11,221 bases of DNA from CAYSBK01 sp964429265 (GTDB lineage: Bacteria > Planctomycetota > Phycisphaerae > Sedimentisphaerales > Anaerobacaceae). The stretch is from positions 1-11,221 of the forward strand of contig CAYSBK010000073.1 of NCBI GenBank assembly GCA_964429265.1. The letters run 5' to 3'. Numbering within the stretch: the first letter of the stretch is position 1; every line of letters starts with the position of its first letter. Positions 1 to 6,553 of the stretch are shown here, piece by piece. Below the pieces are notes generated by a model. That model was given only the letters and a program-made list of their open reading frames with translations, made no database searches and was not told the DNA's origin. The position numbers and the translations under genes are program-made.

Positions 1-1764
1 CCCCGCCCCAATATGCGCGTAGGTCCGCAGCATCTTGCTTCTGTCGTTCGGACCGTATTTTCTCTCAAAGAAATCTATCACCGCGGCCGCGTTGCTGTAT
101 GAACGCAGTCGCAGCAGTACCTGAGCATAATCAAGAATCGCATCCGGCTTCCGCTCGTCAATACCCGCAATACGCTCGGTGGACGTCAGCGCGCTTTCCA
201 GAAACTCCCTCACGGCGCCGATCTCGCTTGTGTTCTCAAACACCTTCGCCAGTCGATACGACAGCAAAGAATCCTTCCTGTCGACTGACTTGAGCTTCTC
301 GTACGCCTCGTACATCTTCTTCACCGCCGAATCCCTCTGCCCACGCGCAAGCTCAAGAAGACCACGCCACTTCAGAACCTCCGTCGCCTGGCCAACCTCC
401 AGCACCCCTTCAATCTCCCGAATGGCCTGCTCTGCAGCCGCCAGCAATTCCTCGCGACGCTCCTGTGACACCGGACCTGTTGGGTCCAGTATCTGCTCCA
501 GGTAACACTCTGCCAGAAAGGCCGCCAGTGACACCCGATTACGCTTCTTCCTCATCTCCCGCGGGCCCGGCGTATCCTGCGCCCCAGGCAGATTCAGCGC
601 ACTTTCGGCTATTTCTATCGCACGGGCGAGGTCCTCCTCGTTGTGCCCGCTGATGCAGAAGCGACTGTAGTGCGCGTTCGCCGCGCTTATCATATATGTT
701 ATGTTGTTGCTATCCAGCGACACCGCCTTCTCCGCCGTCTCAACCGACAAATCCAGCGTCTCCGGCCTGAGCCGGAAAAATCGCGAAGCAGCATGATAAA
801 CCGCCGGGTCATCAGGAAAATCCCGGATCAGTGACTCATACTCCGGCTGCAATGACCGAACCCTTTCCAGAAGCTCCATAGGCTCACCACCCCTGCCCAG
901 CAGCCGAAGCCGCAGAAGGTTTATGCGCGCGGCCGCACTGCCCTTGCTCGCTTCAACGCCCTGCTCGAGCACTTTCTCCGCCTCTGCCGCCGCCTGCTGA
1001 CGCTGCTCGGCGCTGCCCGTGGCGCCGAGGATATCCTGCTTGGTCAGCGTCGCCACCGCCAGGTACCAGTACGCATCAACGTTCCCCGGCTCCAGTTCCC
1101 GCACCTTCTCTAAATCGCTGACCGCTTTCTCCAGGGCCTCCTGGCGGTCCACGGCTGCCCCGCTTTGCGCCCTGGCCAGATTCGCCCGCCCTCGCGCCAG
1201 GTAAAGAAACGGCCCCAGAACCTCCCCGGCCGGTGACCGGCCGTCCTGCTCGAACGGGTCCCACTGCGCCGTATCTTCTCCCAGCAACCCACGTTGCTCC
1301 GCTATCTCAATCAGCTCGGTTGCGTCCGATTCAACCATCTCCCACGCGCGAGGCGAACCACTGCTATCCGCCGAAAGGTAAAGGTATTTAAGTCTCGAAA
1401 ATCGCGCCCTTACGTTGCTCTTATCAAGGCGAACAACGTTGTTCCAGCAACCCATCGCCTTTATCCATTTGCCCCACAGCCGATACATATCGGCGGCCTT
1501 GAATAGTATGTCGATCTTCGCCGAGTCCGTCTTCGCCAGCCCATGTGCCTTGTAATAACTCGTCTCAGCCTGCTTGAACAAATCCTCCCTCGTGTCCGCG
1601 TCCGTTGCCTTCTGTGCCGCAACCACCAGCGCATCCGCATCCGCAATGAACTTCTGCGGGTCACGATTCAAATAAAGAATCAGCCCGATAGCCGCAACCA
1701 CCAGCACCATAAAGACTACCGAGCCCAGCAACGCAACCTTCTTATTCAGTCTTTTCCTCGCCAT
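1..1764 (-). CDS. Membrane-anchored TPR-repeat protein, C-terminus beyond the window (partial)
   Basis: This open reading frame starts at ATG 1764 and stays open for 588 codons to base 1, so its end lies outside the window. The start follows a purine-rich ribosome site (AAGGAAG) 7 bases upstream and overlaps the end of the EpsI-like gene by 23 bases, which suggests translational coupling. The N-terminus is basic (MARKRLNKK) followed by one hydrophobic segment at about residues 11-32, so it is probably anchored in the inner membrane with the rest in the periplasm. The remainder is almost entirely helical with TPR-like pairs, for example near residues 62-115, 184-228 (ending in a LEPGN-type turn), 340-390 and 440-490. 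No enzymatic motif is visible. TPR proteins are common at exosortase/EPS loci (PrsT-type proteins in Proteobacteria), where they are thought to scaffold assembly. That role is inferred from context; the TPR class is reasonably sure, the function is not. Confidence 0.8.
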   Translation of the reverse strand, partial: MARKRLNKKVALLGSVVFMVLVVAAIGLILYLNRDPQKFIADADALVVAAQKATDADTREDLFKQAETSYYKAHGLAKTDSAKIDILFKAADMYRLWGKWIKAMGCWNNVVRLDKSNVRARFSRLKYLYLSADSSGSPRAWEMVESDATELIEIAEQRGLLGEDTAQWDPFEQDGRSPAGEVLGPFLYLARGRANLARAQSGAAVDRQEALEKAVSDLEKVRELEPGNVDAYWYLAVATLTKQDILGATGSAEQRQQAAAEAEKVLEQGVEASKGSAAARINLLRLRLLGRGGEPMELLERVRSLQPEYESLIRDFPDDPAVYHAASRFFRLRPETLDLSVETAEKAVSLDSNNITYMISAANAHYSRFCISGHNEEDLARAIEIAESALNLPGAQDTPGPREMRKKRNRVSLAAFLAECYLEQILDPTGPVSQERREELLAAAEQAIREIEGVLEVGQATEVLKWRGLLELARGQRDSAVKKMYEAYEKLKSVDRKDSLLSYRLAKVFENTSEIGAVREFLESALTSTERIAGIDERKPDAILDYAQVLLRLRSYSNAAAVIDFFERKYGPNDRSKMLRTYAHIGAG

Positions 1765-2575
1765 CAGACATCTTCCTTTCTCGCAGAACACCTCGGCCCG
1801 CATCACTTACGCCCGCCACCGGCCAGTCCGGCCAGTGCTCACTCTCCAGCTCCGGCAACAGCACCGACAACAGCCGCCCGCTCGCGGACAACGCCTCCTC
1901 CTTGCTCGGGTACACCGGCTGCCCCAGCCTCGTGTTGAAAAACTTCCATTCAACTTTCGAATAATACGAATACTTCCCGAAAAGGTTTTCCCTCAGTATA
2001 AACCGTGCCTTTTCCCGGCTCCCAGCGTACCGGCCGTTCACATTGAACAGGTAAAACACACCAAACATCGTATCCTGCCACGAGCCCCCTTCCGAGCCGG
2101 TAAATAAAAGGTACCTGCCCCGCAGCTCCGACGGCAACCCCGCCGCATCGACCCTGAACGTAACCGCCTCGCCTGCACGGGCCAGCCGGTATCCGCCCCC
2201 GATATAACACTCCTCCGCCACGTGCAGAATCGCCCTGTCCGCAACCGGATAGTACGTTATAAACAGAGAGCACAACCGCACCGGGCTGTCTTCCGGAACA
2301 CACGGGTCCTCCAGCACCCACTGAAGATACTGGTCCGTCCCAAGGGCCTTGATTACCTCTTCGTAACCAATCTGCTGCTTGGCTGTAACACGGTATGGAG
2401 CTAGCGCCTTTTCGTCCAGAAGCTCCAGCGGTTTTTTCAGCGGCAACGCCTCCTTTTCAAAGTACATCTCCAGCCGGTTCTTCACCACCGACATACCTGC
2501 CCCTGCTGCCGCGAGGACCGCCGCACATATCAAAAAAGCCGGCTGTAAGTACGCCCTGTATCCAGTACCAGCCAC
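1742..2575 (-). CDS. Exosortase-associated EpsI family protein
   Basis: The gene encodes 277 residues if read from GTG 2575. I prefer this start because a strong AGGAGG site (2590-2585) lies 9 bases upstream and the GTG sits 4 bases past the exosortase stop. A longer frame from 2740 would be embedded in the exosortase gene and would give an implausible Arg/Trp/Cys-rich N-terminus. Residues 9-31 form a single membrane-spanning segment (LQPAFLICAAVLAAAGAGMS). The body is predicted to be periplasmic and carries the EpsI-like pattern of a hydrophobic strand ending in ITYYP (106-110), then HVAEECYIGGGY with His118 and Cys123. EpsI domains occur directly downstream of, or fused to, exosortases; their biochemical role is still poorly defined, though they are needed for EPS or sorting in some systems. 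The assignment rests on this motif and on synteny. Overall similarity to well-studied EpsI proteins looks low. Confidence 0.75.
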   Translation of the reverse strand: MAGTGYRAYLQPAFLICAAVLAAAGAGMSVVKNRLEMYFEKEALPLKKPLELLDEKALAPYRVTAKQQIGYEEVIKALGTDQYLQWVLEDPCVPEDSPVRLCSLFITYYPVADRAILHVAEECYIGGGYRLARAGEAVTFRVDAAGLPSELRGRYLLFTGSEGGSWQDTMFGVFYLFNVNGRYAGSREKARFILRENLFGKYSYYSKVEWKFFNTRLGQPVYPSKEEALSASGRLLSVLLPELESEHWPDWPVAGVSDAGRGVLRERKMSDGEEKTE

Positions 2576-2579
2576 TTGT

Positions 2580-3641
2580 TCAACCCTCCTTGGCCTTACG
2601 CCGCCGCACCACGATGTCCGGTACCGTCTCCGTCTCCCCCACGAAAAGCCTCGACATAAACCACGCCAGACAACCGTACAACCCGAACGCCAGCGGCAGC
2701 ATTGCCAGACCGAGCAGGCTGTGGTAAATCCCCGAAGCATATTCCGGGTCCGCCAGTACGTAAATAAACCCCGTCGCCGTCACCCGAACGATGTTACAGA
2801 ATACCGCTATCGGCACCGTGCTGGCCAACAGCACAATCCGCTGCCAGACCGGCCTGTAATGCAGGTATGCCATCGCCACCCCCAGAGCCAGAAACGCCAT
2901 CAGAAGCCGCATCCCGCTGCACGCCTCCGCAACGTTCAGCGGCGGCTCCACGTGGTGGCCGCGGTAGAATACGTCGATAACCACCCCGCTCACCGTCGTT
3001 TCCAGCCCGTTCACCAGCGACAGCAGTGCACCGGCCACCTGCGCTGCAAGCTTCCGCATAGGCATCGTTATCTGAACGTAATACCGATTCGGAAGAGGCA
3101 TCGCAAAGACCAGAAAACCCACCGGAAGCCACAGGTGCCTGGCCAAACCCCATCCCCCCAGAAAAAGCACCACCGCCCCCAGCGTAAATATGATATCCAC
3201 CGATGTCAGGTACCCGTACTGCAACCACAGAAGGTTGAAGGCATAGAAGAATATCCCGCACACCAGAAGCACCAGCCCAAGGTAGTTCGGCCGCACCTGC
3301 GCACTTAGAATCTCCTGCTTCCGCTGGTTGACGAAGTAAAGGCTGAACAGAGGTATCAGGAAACCGTGCGACCAGTTCGGGTCTTTGAACCACTGAGATA
3401 TAATACTGCCCAGCTCACGACGGAAAAGGTAGTAAAACAAGCCTCCGATTATCAAAACCTTCACGTAGCTGTGCAACCCAAGCCCTCTCCAGGTGTGAAC
3501 CGGCCTGAGCGTTCGTGCATCGACCGCCGGGCCCTGCAAAACCCTGTCTTCGCAACTGCCCGTTCTGTTTCGACCCTCGGCGGGGTTCTCTTCAATCATA
3601 CCGATTGACCCGGTCGTATGACCCGCTGTTTCGTCGGCCAC
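2580..3641 (-). CDS. Exosortase (multi-spanning cysteine transpeptidase)
   Basis: The protein has 353 residues from GTG 3641, the first start after an in-frame TAG (3650-3648). An ATG at residue 15 (3599) is an alternative; neither has a strong ribosome site. It has a hydrophilic N-terminus of about 55 residues and then about eight predicted membrane segments between residues 60 and 332. The exosortase/archaeosortase catalytic triad is visible: Cys241 in EACSGMRLL, Arg286 in CNIVRVTATG and His307 in YHSLLGLA. The conserved loop NWSHGFLIPLFS (89-100) and the segment FAMPLPNRYY (179-188) also fit the family. Exosortases recognise C-terminal PEP-CTERM-like tails (motif, membrane helix, basic cluster), cleave them and are thought to transfer the protein to a surface anchor. 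The EpsI-like gene follows directly. The subtype cannot be settled from sequence inspection alone. No substrate tail is present in the window. A Planctomycetota-type subtype is possible. Confidence 0.93.
   Translation of the reverse strand: MADETAGHTTGSIGMIEENPAEGRNRTGSCEDRVLQGPAVDARTLRPVHTWRGLGLHSYVKVLIIGGLFYYLFRRELGSIISQWFKDPNWSHGFLIPLFSLYFVNQRKQEILSAQVRPNYLGLVLLVCGIFFYAFNLLWLQYGYLTSVDIIFTLGAVVLFLGGWGLARHLWLPVGFLVFAMPLPNRYYVQITMPMRKLAAQVAGALLSLVNGLETTVSGVVIDVFYRGHHVEPPLNVAEACSGMRLLMAFLALGVAMAYLHYRPVWQRIVLLASTVPIAVFCNIVRVTATGFIYVLADPEYASGIYHSLLGLAMLPLAFGLYGCLAWFMSRLFVGETETVPDIVVRRRKAKEG
2585..2590 (-). promoter_or_regulatory. Strong ribosome binding site fixing the GTG start of the EpsI-like gene
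   Basis: AGGAGG on the minus strand lies inside the last codons of the exosortase gene, 9 bases before GTG 2575. It is the best Shine-Dalgarno match in the left half of the window. It decides the start of the EpsI-like protein and implies coupled translation from the exosortase. Confidence 0.75.
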
Positions 3642-3661
3642 AGGCGCCTAAGCATACCAGG

Positions 3662-3689
3662 ATTGTACTTGTAATTGACCGACTTGCAA
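3662..3689 (-). promoter_or_regulatory. Candidate sigma70-type promoter upstream of the exosortase
   Basis: On the minus strand TTGCAA (3689-3684) and TACAAT (3667-3662) are separated by 16 bases. They match the -35 and -10 consensus at 4 of 6 and 5 of 6 positions. A start near 3655 would leave only about 14 bases before GTG 3641 but about 56 before the alternative ATG 3599. It would allow the exosortase, EpsI-like and TPR genes to be transcribed apart from the export gene. This is a pattern match only. Confidence 0.4.
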
Positions 3690-3761
3690 AGAGGCAATTG
3701 GCCGCTGAGTAACGCGTCCTCCTTGCTGCAGAGCCTCGCCGACCACACGCACATTCAACCG

Positions 3762-3797
3762 CCCGGCCCCACCGCCCTGCGGCCCCCAATACGCCCC
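3762..3797 (-). other. G-quadruplex-forming motif after the export gene stop
   Basis: The minus (transcript) strand has five G-tracts of 4, 5, 3, 4 and 3 bases, separated by loops of 6, 5, 4 and 2 bases. This satisfies the usual G3+N1-7 quadruplex rule. The plus-strand C-tracts are at 3794-3797, 3783-3787, 3775-3777, 3767-3770 and 3762-3764. The motif begins 12 bases past the export gene stop codon. A folded RNA here could slow polymerase or protect the upstream message. It could also be chance in GC-rich non-coding DNA. Confidence 0.45.
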
Positions 3798-3809
3798 GCG
3801 GGCCACACA

Positions 3810-5372
3810 TCAGAACCAGTTCGTTAGTTTACGCTGGCCGACGTCTATGTCCGCAAAATTCCGGTCGTATATGAATCCGAACCCGTAGCTGGCCCTGAAC
3901 GCGTTGCGAAGAACCGCACGCCACTGGGAACTCGGATGCGTGCCAACGTTTATCAGGTCATTCACTTTTATGAAGAAGTCAGGCTGTTCGCCGCTGAATA
4001 TCTTGTCCAGGTCAACCATCACGATTTCTTCACGGTCTTTGCCGAGCCGACGTATCACCTCGCATCGCTTCGGCCACGCAAACTCGCCAAGTCCCCCCGC
4101 CGCCGCAATCGCCATCTTCAGCGTTATCGGCCTGCCCGTAATCGGGATGGCGCCCTGCCGGTTCACATTGCCGATCACGAAAAACTCGCCCACTATATCT
4201 ACCGGAACGTAAATCGTGTCACCAGGCTTTATCACGATGTTGTACCGGGGGTCCCCCGACTGGAACCTGTCCACCGGTATCTTGATAACCCGCGTTTGCA
4301 CCCCTGCAGCACCTATCTCTTCCCACCCGAAACCGACCGGCAACTGGCGCTCCAGCGGCTCGCCCGTCTCAGGTGCCGGCTCGGCCCGCCGTGGCCCCTC
4401 CTCCGCCCCGACCTGCACAGGCACCCACTTGCCCCCCTCAAAAATCCACTCTATCCGCCCTTCGCTTTGTTGCTGCCCTCCCACGGAAGCACTACCGCTC
4501 GCACCATATCCGACCGGTGCCTGTCCGCTAAATTCAAACCCATCCGGCACCGCCGCACCGGCCAGTTCCGCGAAGCCGGACATCTCCGCCGACGCCACGA
4601 CCGGGCTGTCACTACCCGCCCTGACCTGCGGTTCTATCATCTCAAGCATCTGTTCGGCCGGGACCTCCGGGGCAGCCCCCTCGCCAGGCTCGGCCGACCT
4701 GCTCACAGCCTCCGTACCCGTTACCGGCCTCGTAACGTAAATATAACTTACGTTGAACTCACTTATCCCACCTGCCGTGGCCAGGGCATCCGCAAGCCTG
4801 AACTTGGAACGCGGCACAAAGTACCGGCCCGGTACGCCAACGCCGTCGCCCAGAATGGAAACGATCCGCTGCTGCGAGTTCACCAACCGCACCGTCACCG
4901 AGGCATTCCGAAGGTAATCAGGCTCCAGAATATCGCGTATCTCCTCCTCCAGTTGAGATTCCGTCAGCCCCTGCGCCTGAATAACCCCAACATCCGGTAT
5001 CGAAATCTCTCCCGTTTCCGTAACAACGTAGTCGTTGGTGAAAAGCTGGCCCTGCTGAAACAATTCGAAAATACTTATCCGTACAACGTCGCCCGGGTGG
5101 AAAACGTAATCCACCGGCTTCTCGATAACGTCCTCCGGACGCGGCTCCTCCGCGCCAATCCACGCCGATGGCGTCTCAGGAGCAACGCCAAGTGAATCAA
5201 GGATAACGTTCACCGCCGGCTTCGGACGAAACCGCCCGACCTGTTTCGGGTCCAAAGCCTTGCTCGTGCAACCACCACCGTACCAGACCGCGAACCCGCA
5301 AATCCCCGCAAGCAGAAACAGCCGTCCTGCAGCTCCCCTCGCGGTCCTTGCCACTGGTATCCTATCTCTCAT
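3810..5372 (-). CDS. Wza-like polysaccharide export lipoprotein with SLBB domains
   Basis: The protein has 520 residues from ATG 5372, the first start after an in-frame TAG four codons upstream. A basic N-terminus and hydrophobic stretch (17-31) end at Cys35 in YGGGCTSK, a slightly unusual lipobox that suggests an outer membrane lipoprotein. A polysaccharide export (PES) domain spans about 88-162 (YVFHPGDVVRISIFEL, then EISIPDVGVIQAQGLTESQLEE). It is followed by an SLBB repeat from about 168 (ILGDGVGVPGRYFVPRSKF, ALATAGGISEF) that resumes at 361-391 (IKIPVDRF, YNIVIKPGDTIYVPV). A second SLBB repeat covers about 393-440 (FFVIGNVNRQGAIPI, AIAAAGGLGEF). Between them lies a low-complexity insertion at about 217-358. 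Wza-type proteins form the outer membrane conduit for exopolysaccharide or capsule and normally work with a Wzc-like partner, which is not in this window. Its place directly before the exosortase matches EPS/exosortase loci in other bacteria. Confidence 0.9.
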   Translation of the reverse strand: MRDRIPVARTARGAAGRLFLLAGICGFAVWYGGGCTSKALDPKQVGRFRPKPAVNVILDSLGVAPETPSAWIGAEEPRPEDVIEKPVDYVFHPGDVVRISIFELFQQGQLFTNDYVVTETGEISIPDVGVIQAQGLTESQLEEEIRDILEPDYLRNASVTVRLVNSQQRIVSILGDGVGVPGRYFVPRSKFRLADALATAGGISEFNVSYIYVTRPVTGTEAVSRSAEPGEGAAPEVPAEQMLEMIEPQVRAGSDSPVVASAEMSGFAELAGAAVPDGFEFSGQAPVGYGASGSASVGGQQQSEGRIEWIFEGGKWVPVQVGAEEGPRRAEPAPETGEPLERQLPVGFGWEEIGAAGVQTRVIKIPVDRFQSGDPRYNIVIKPGDTIYVPVDIVGEFFVIGNVNRQGAIPITGRPITLKMAIAAAGGLGEFAWPKRCEVIRRLGKDREEIVMVDLDKIFSGEQPDFFIKVNDLINVGTHPSSQWRAVLRNAFRASYGFGFIYDRNFADIDVGQRKLTNWF

Positions 5373-5648
5373 AGCCCGGTGCTACCTCGCAGAATCCGGC
5401 CCTGACAACCAAACTCCGTTCCAACCTCATAGTACTGGATTTTTATCGGTTCGCCGGCGCAGACGCTTAACTTCTTCTTGACCCCCACCGCAAGGAATTA
5501 TCACGAAAATGGCCACCCTCGACACCAAGCAACCACCACACCTCGTCCAGTCGCCGTCACGCGGTCCACGGCACACCCTCTATACGCGCAGCCCTGCGGA
5601 CTTGTTCGAAAACAGACGCGATATCTTGTACCGATAATACGACGACGA
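5373..5648. other. 276-base intergenic region upstream of the export gene
   Basis: This is the largest non-coding gap and the likely site of the promoter for the EPS/exosortase genes. On the minus strand a GATAAT hexamer lies near 5500, but I find no convincing -35 at the right spacing and no sigma54 (GG-N10-GC) element. A short inverted repeat (CGCA/TGCG, 5587-5598) lacks a U-tract, so it is not a terminator. A 22-codon frame from ATG 5430 that runs into the export gene start has no ribosome site and is probably not real. No RNA gene was recognised. Confidence 0.5.
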
Positions 5649-6479
5649 CTAATCCGCTTCCACCTGCCGCACCCACCCCAGGTACCGGCAATCTATCCGC
5701 ACAAGCAGACTGTGAAGCCCCCCTGCGTAGTCGGCGCCGAACAGCTCGATCTTACTCGGCACCCTGACCCCGACGCCGGCTATCTTGCGGTAATCATACC
5801 CCCGTACCGCTACCGTCCGATCCTCCCGGCCTGCCGCGCCACCGCCGAGAAGACGCGCATTCCCGCTATCCGCCAGCCATATCGTGTCAATCAAGCCGCT
5901 GTCCACGTCCTGGTAAAACACCACCTTCCTGGCGGTTGCGCCGCCCCGCTGAATCCGCTTCTCAATCAGCCGGTACCGGCTCGTTCCTATCTTCACCACG
6001 CGATCGGCGGTGCCTGCCTCACCCGTACCTTCCAGCACACGCAAAGGCGCAGTCATTACATCCAGCACCGCCTCCGCAAAGAACTCATCGACGCCACGCA
6101 CCGCCACGGGCCCCTGCGACACCCCCTCACTGCTGAAACCCTCCGCCGATAACCGCCGAACGAAAGCGCCCTGCGGCTCTTTTGCCTCGATGCGAATACT
6201 GCCCGGCCACGCCGACACGCTGTACCGATGCTCCGTGATGTACGGACAGTCCCCGTAAAAAGTGACCACGCACCGGGCTTCTATCTGACCTCGCTGCATC
6301 CACGCAGCAGTCCCACCGCTTGCAGCAATCGCCCGGCTGACATCTTTCGGTATGACCACGTTCGCATCAGCCAGTGGATTGACCGGCTCAATCGCCCTTT
6401 CCTGGCCGGGCGTACACCCGCAAATACATACCGCCCCAGCCGCCGCCAGAATCAAGACATTCAAACACCGACGAGCCAT
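5649..6479 (-). CDS. Predicted lipoprotein of unknown function, LolA-like features
   Basis: I place the start at ATG 6479 (276 residues) because GGAGGA lies 5 bases upstream; an ATG at 6530 would add 17 Arg-rich residues before the signal peptide. The N-terminus MARRCLNVLILAAAGAVCI ends in a lipobox with Cys22 (ICGCTPGQ), so it is probably a lipoprotein exported by Sec and processed by signal peptidase II. The mature part begins with a pattern like ASGGTAAWMQRGQIEARCVV (52-71) and continues with beta-rich segments, including KVVFYQDVDSGLIDTIWL and VRVPSKIELFG near the C-terminus. This layout resembles LolA/LolB-like or outer-membrane-lipoprotein-sorting folds, which carry lipids in a curved sheet. 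That is fold-level inference; I do not recognise a named family. It lies 74 bases after nifJ with no terminator between, so co-transcription is likely. It could instead serve the envelope genes downstream. Confidence 0.7.
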   Translation of the reverse strand: MARRCLNVLILAAAGAVCICGCTPGQERAIEPVNPLADANVVIPKDVSRAIAASGGTAAWMQRGQIEARCVVTFYGDCPYITEHRYSVSAWPGSIRIEAKEPQGAFVRRLSAEGFSSEGVSQGPVAVRGVDEFFAEAVLDVMTAPLRVLEGTGEAGTADRVVKIGTSRYRLIEKRIQRGGATARKVVFYQDVDSGLIDTIWLADSGNARLLGGGAAGREDRTVAVRGYDYRKIAGVGVRVPSKIELFGADYAGGLHSLLVRIDCRYLGWVRQVEAD

Positions 6480-6484
6480 TTTGT

Positions 6485-6490
6485 TCCTCC
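6485..6490 (-). promoter_or_regulatory. Ribosome binding site deciding the lipoprotein start
   Basis: GGAGGA on the minus strand lies 5 bases before ATG 6479. It favours that start over the upstream ATG at 6530, which would put an arginine-rich stretch in front of an otherwise normal lipoprotein signal peptide. Confidence 0.7.
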
Positions 6491-6553
6491 GTACCGCGCG
6501 CCTCATTTCCCGGCGGCCCGCGACCACCACGCCCTTACAATCATCGTCCGATA

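Larger units (their letters stand above)
3642..3809. other. 168-base gap between export gene and exosortase
   Basis: The gap contains the G-quadruplex motif on its export-gene side and the candidate promoter on its exosortase side. I see no hairpin followed by a U-tract, so there is no classical intrinsic terminator, and read-through from the export gene remains possible. No short open frame with a good ribosome site was seen on either strand. Confidence 0.6.

Noticed and set aside
2576..2740. N-terminal extension of the EpsI-like protein from 2740
   Set aside because: It lies inside the exosortase gene in another frame, gives an Arg/Trp/Cys-rich peptide, and is superseded by GTG 2575 with a perfect ribosome site.
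2379..3308. Plus-strand open frame of 309 codons opposite the exosortase and EpsI-like genes
   Set aside because: The translation is a His/Arg/Gln/Pro-rich shadow; the minus strand has a membrane protein with an intact catalytic triad.
3936..5195. Plus-strand open frame of 419 codons opposite the export gene
   Set aside because: The composition is Arg/His/Pro/Leu-rich and low in hydrophobic cores, and the opposite strand has clear PES/SLBB domains.
5362..5430. 22-codon leader peptide frame upstream of the export gene
   Set aside because: There is no ribosome site and no sequence character; it is a chance frame running over the export gene start.
5587..5598. Small inverted repeat as a terminator after the lipoprotein gene
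   Set aside because: The stem is only 4 base pairs and no U-tract follows on the minus strand.
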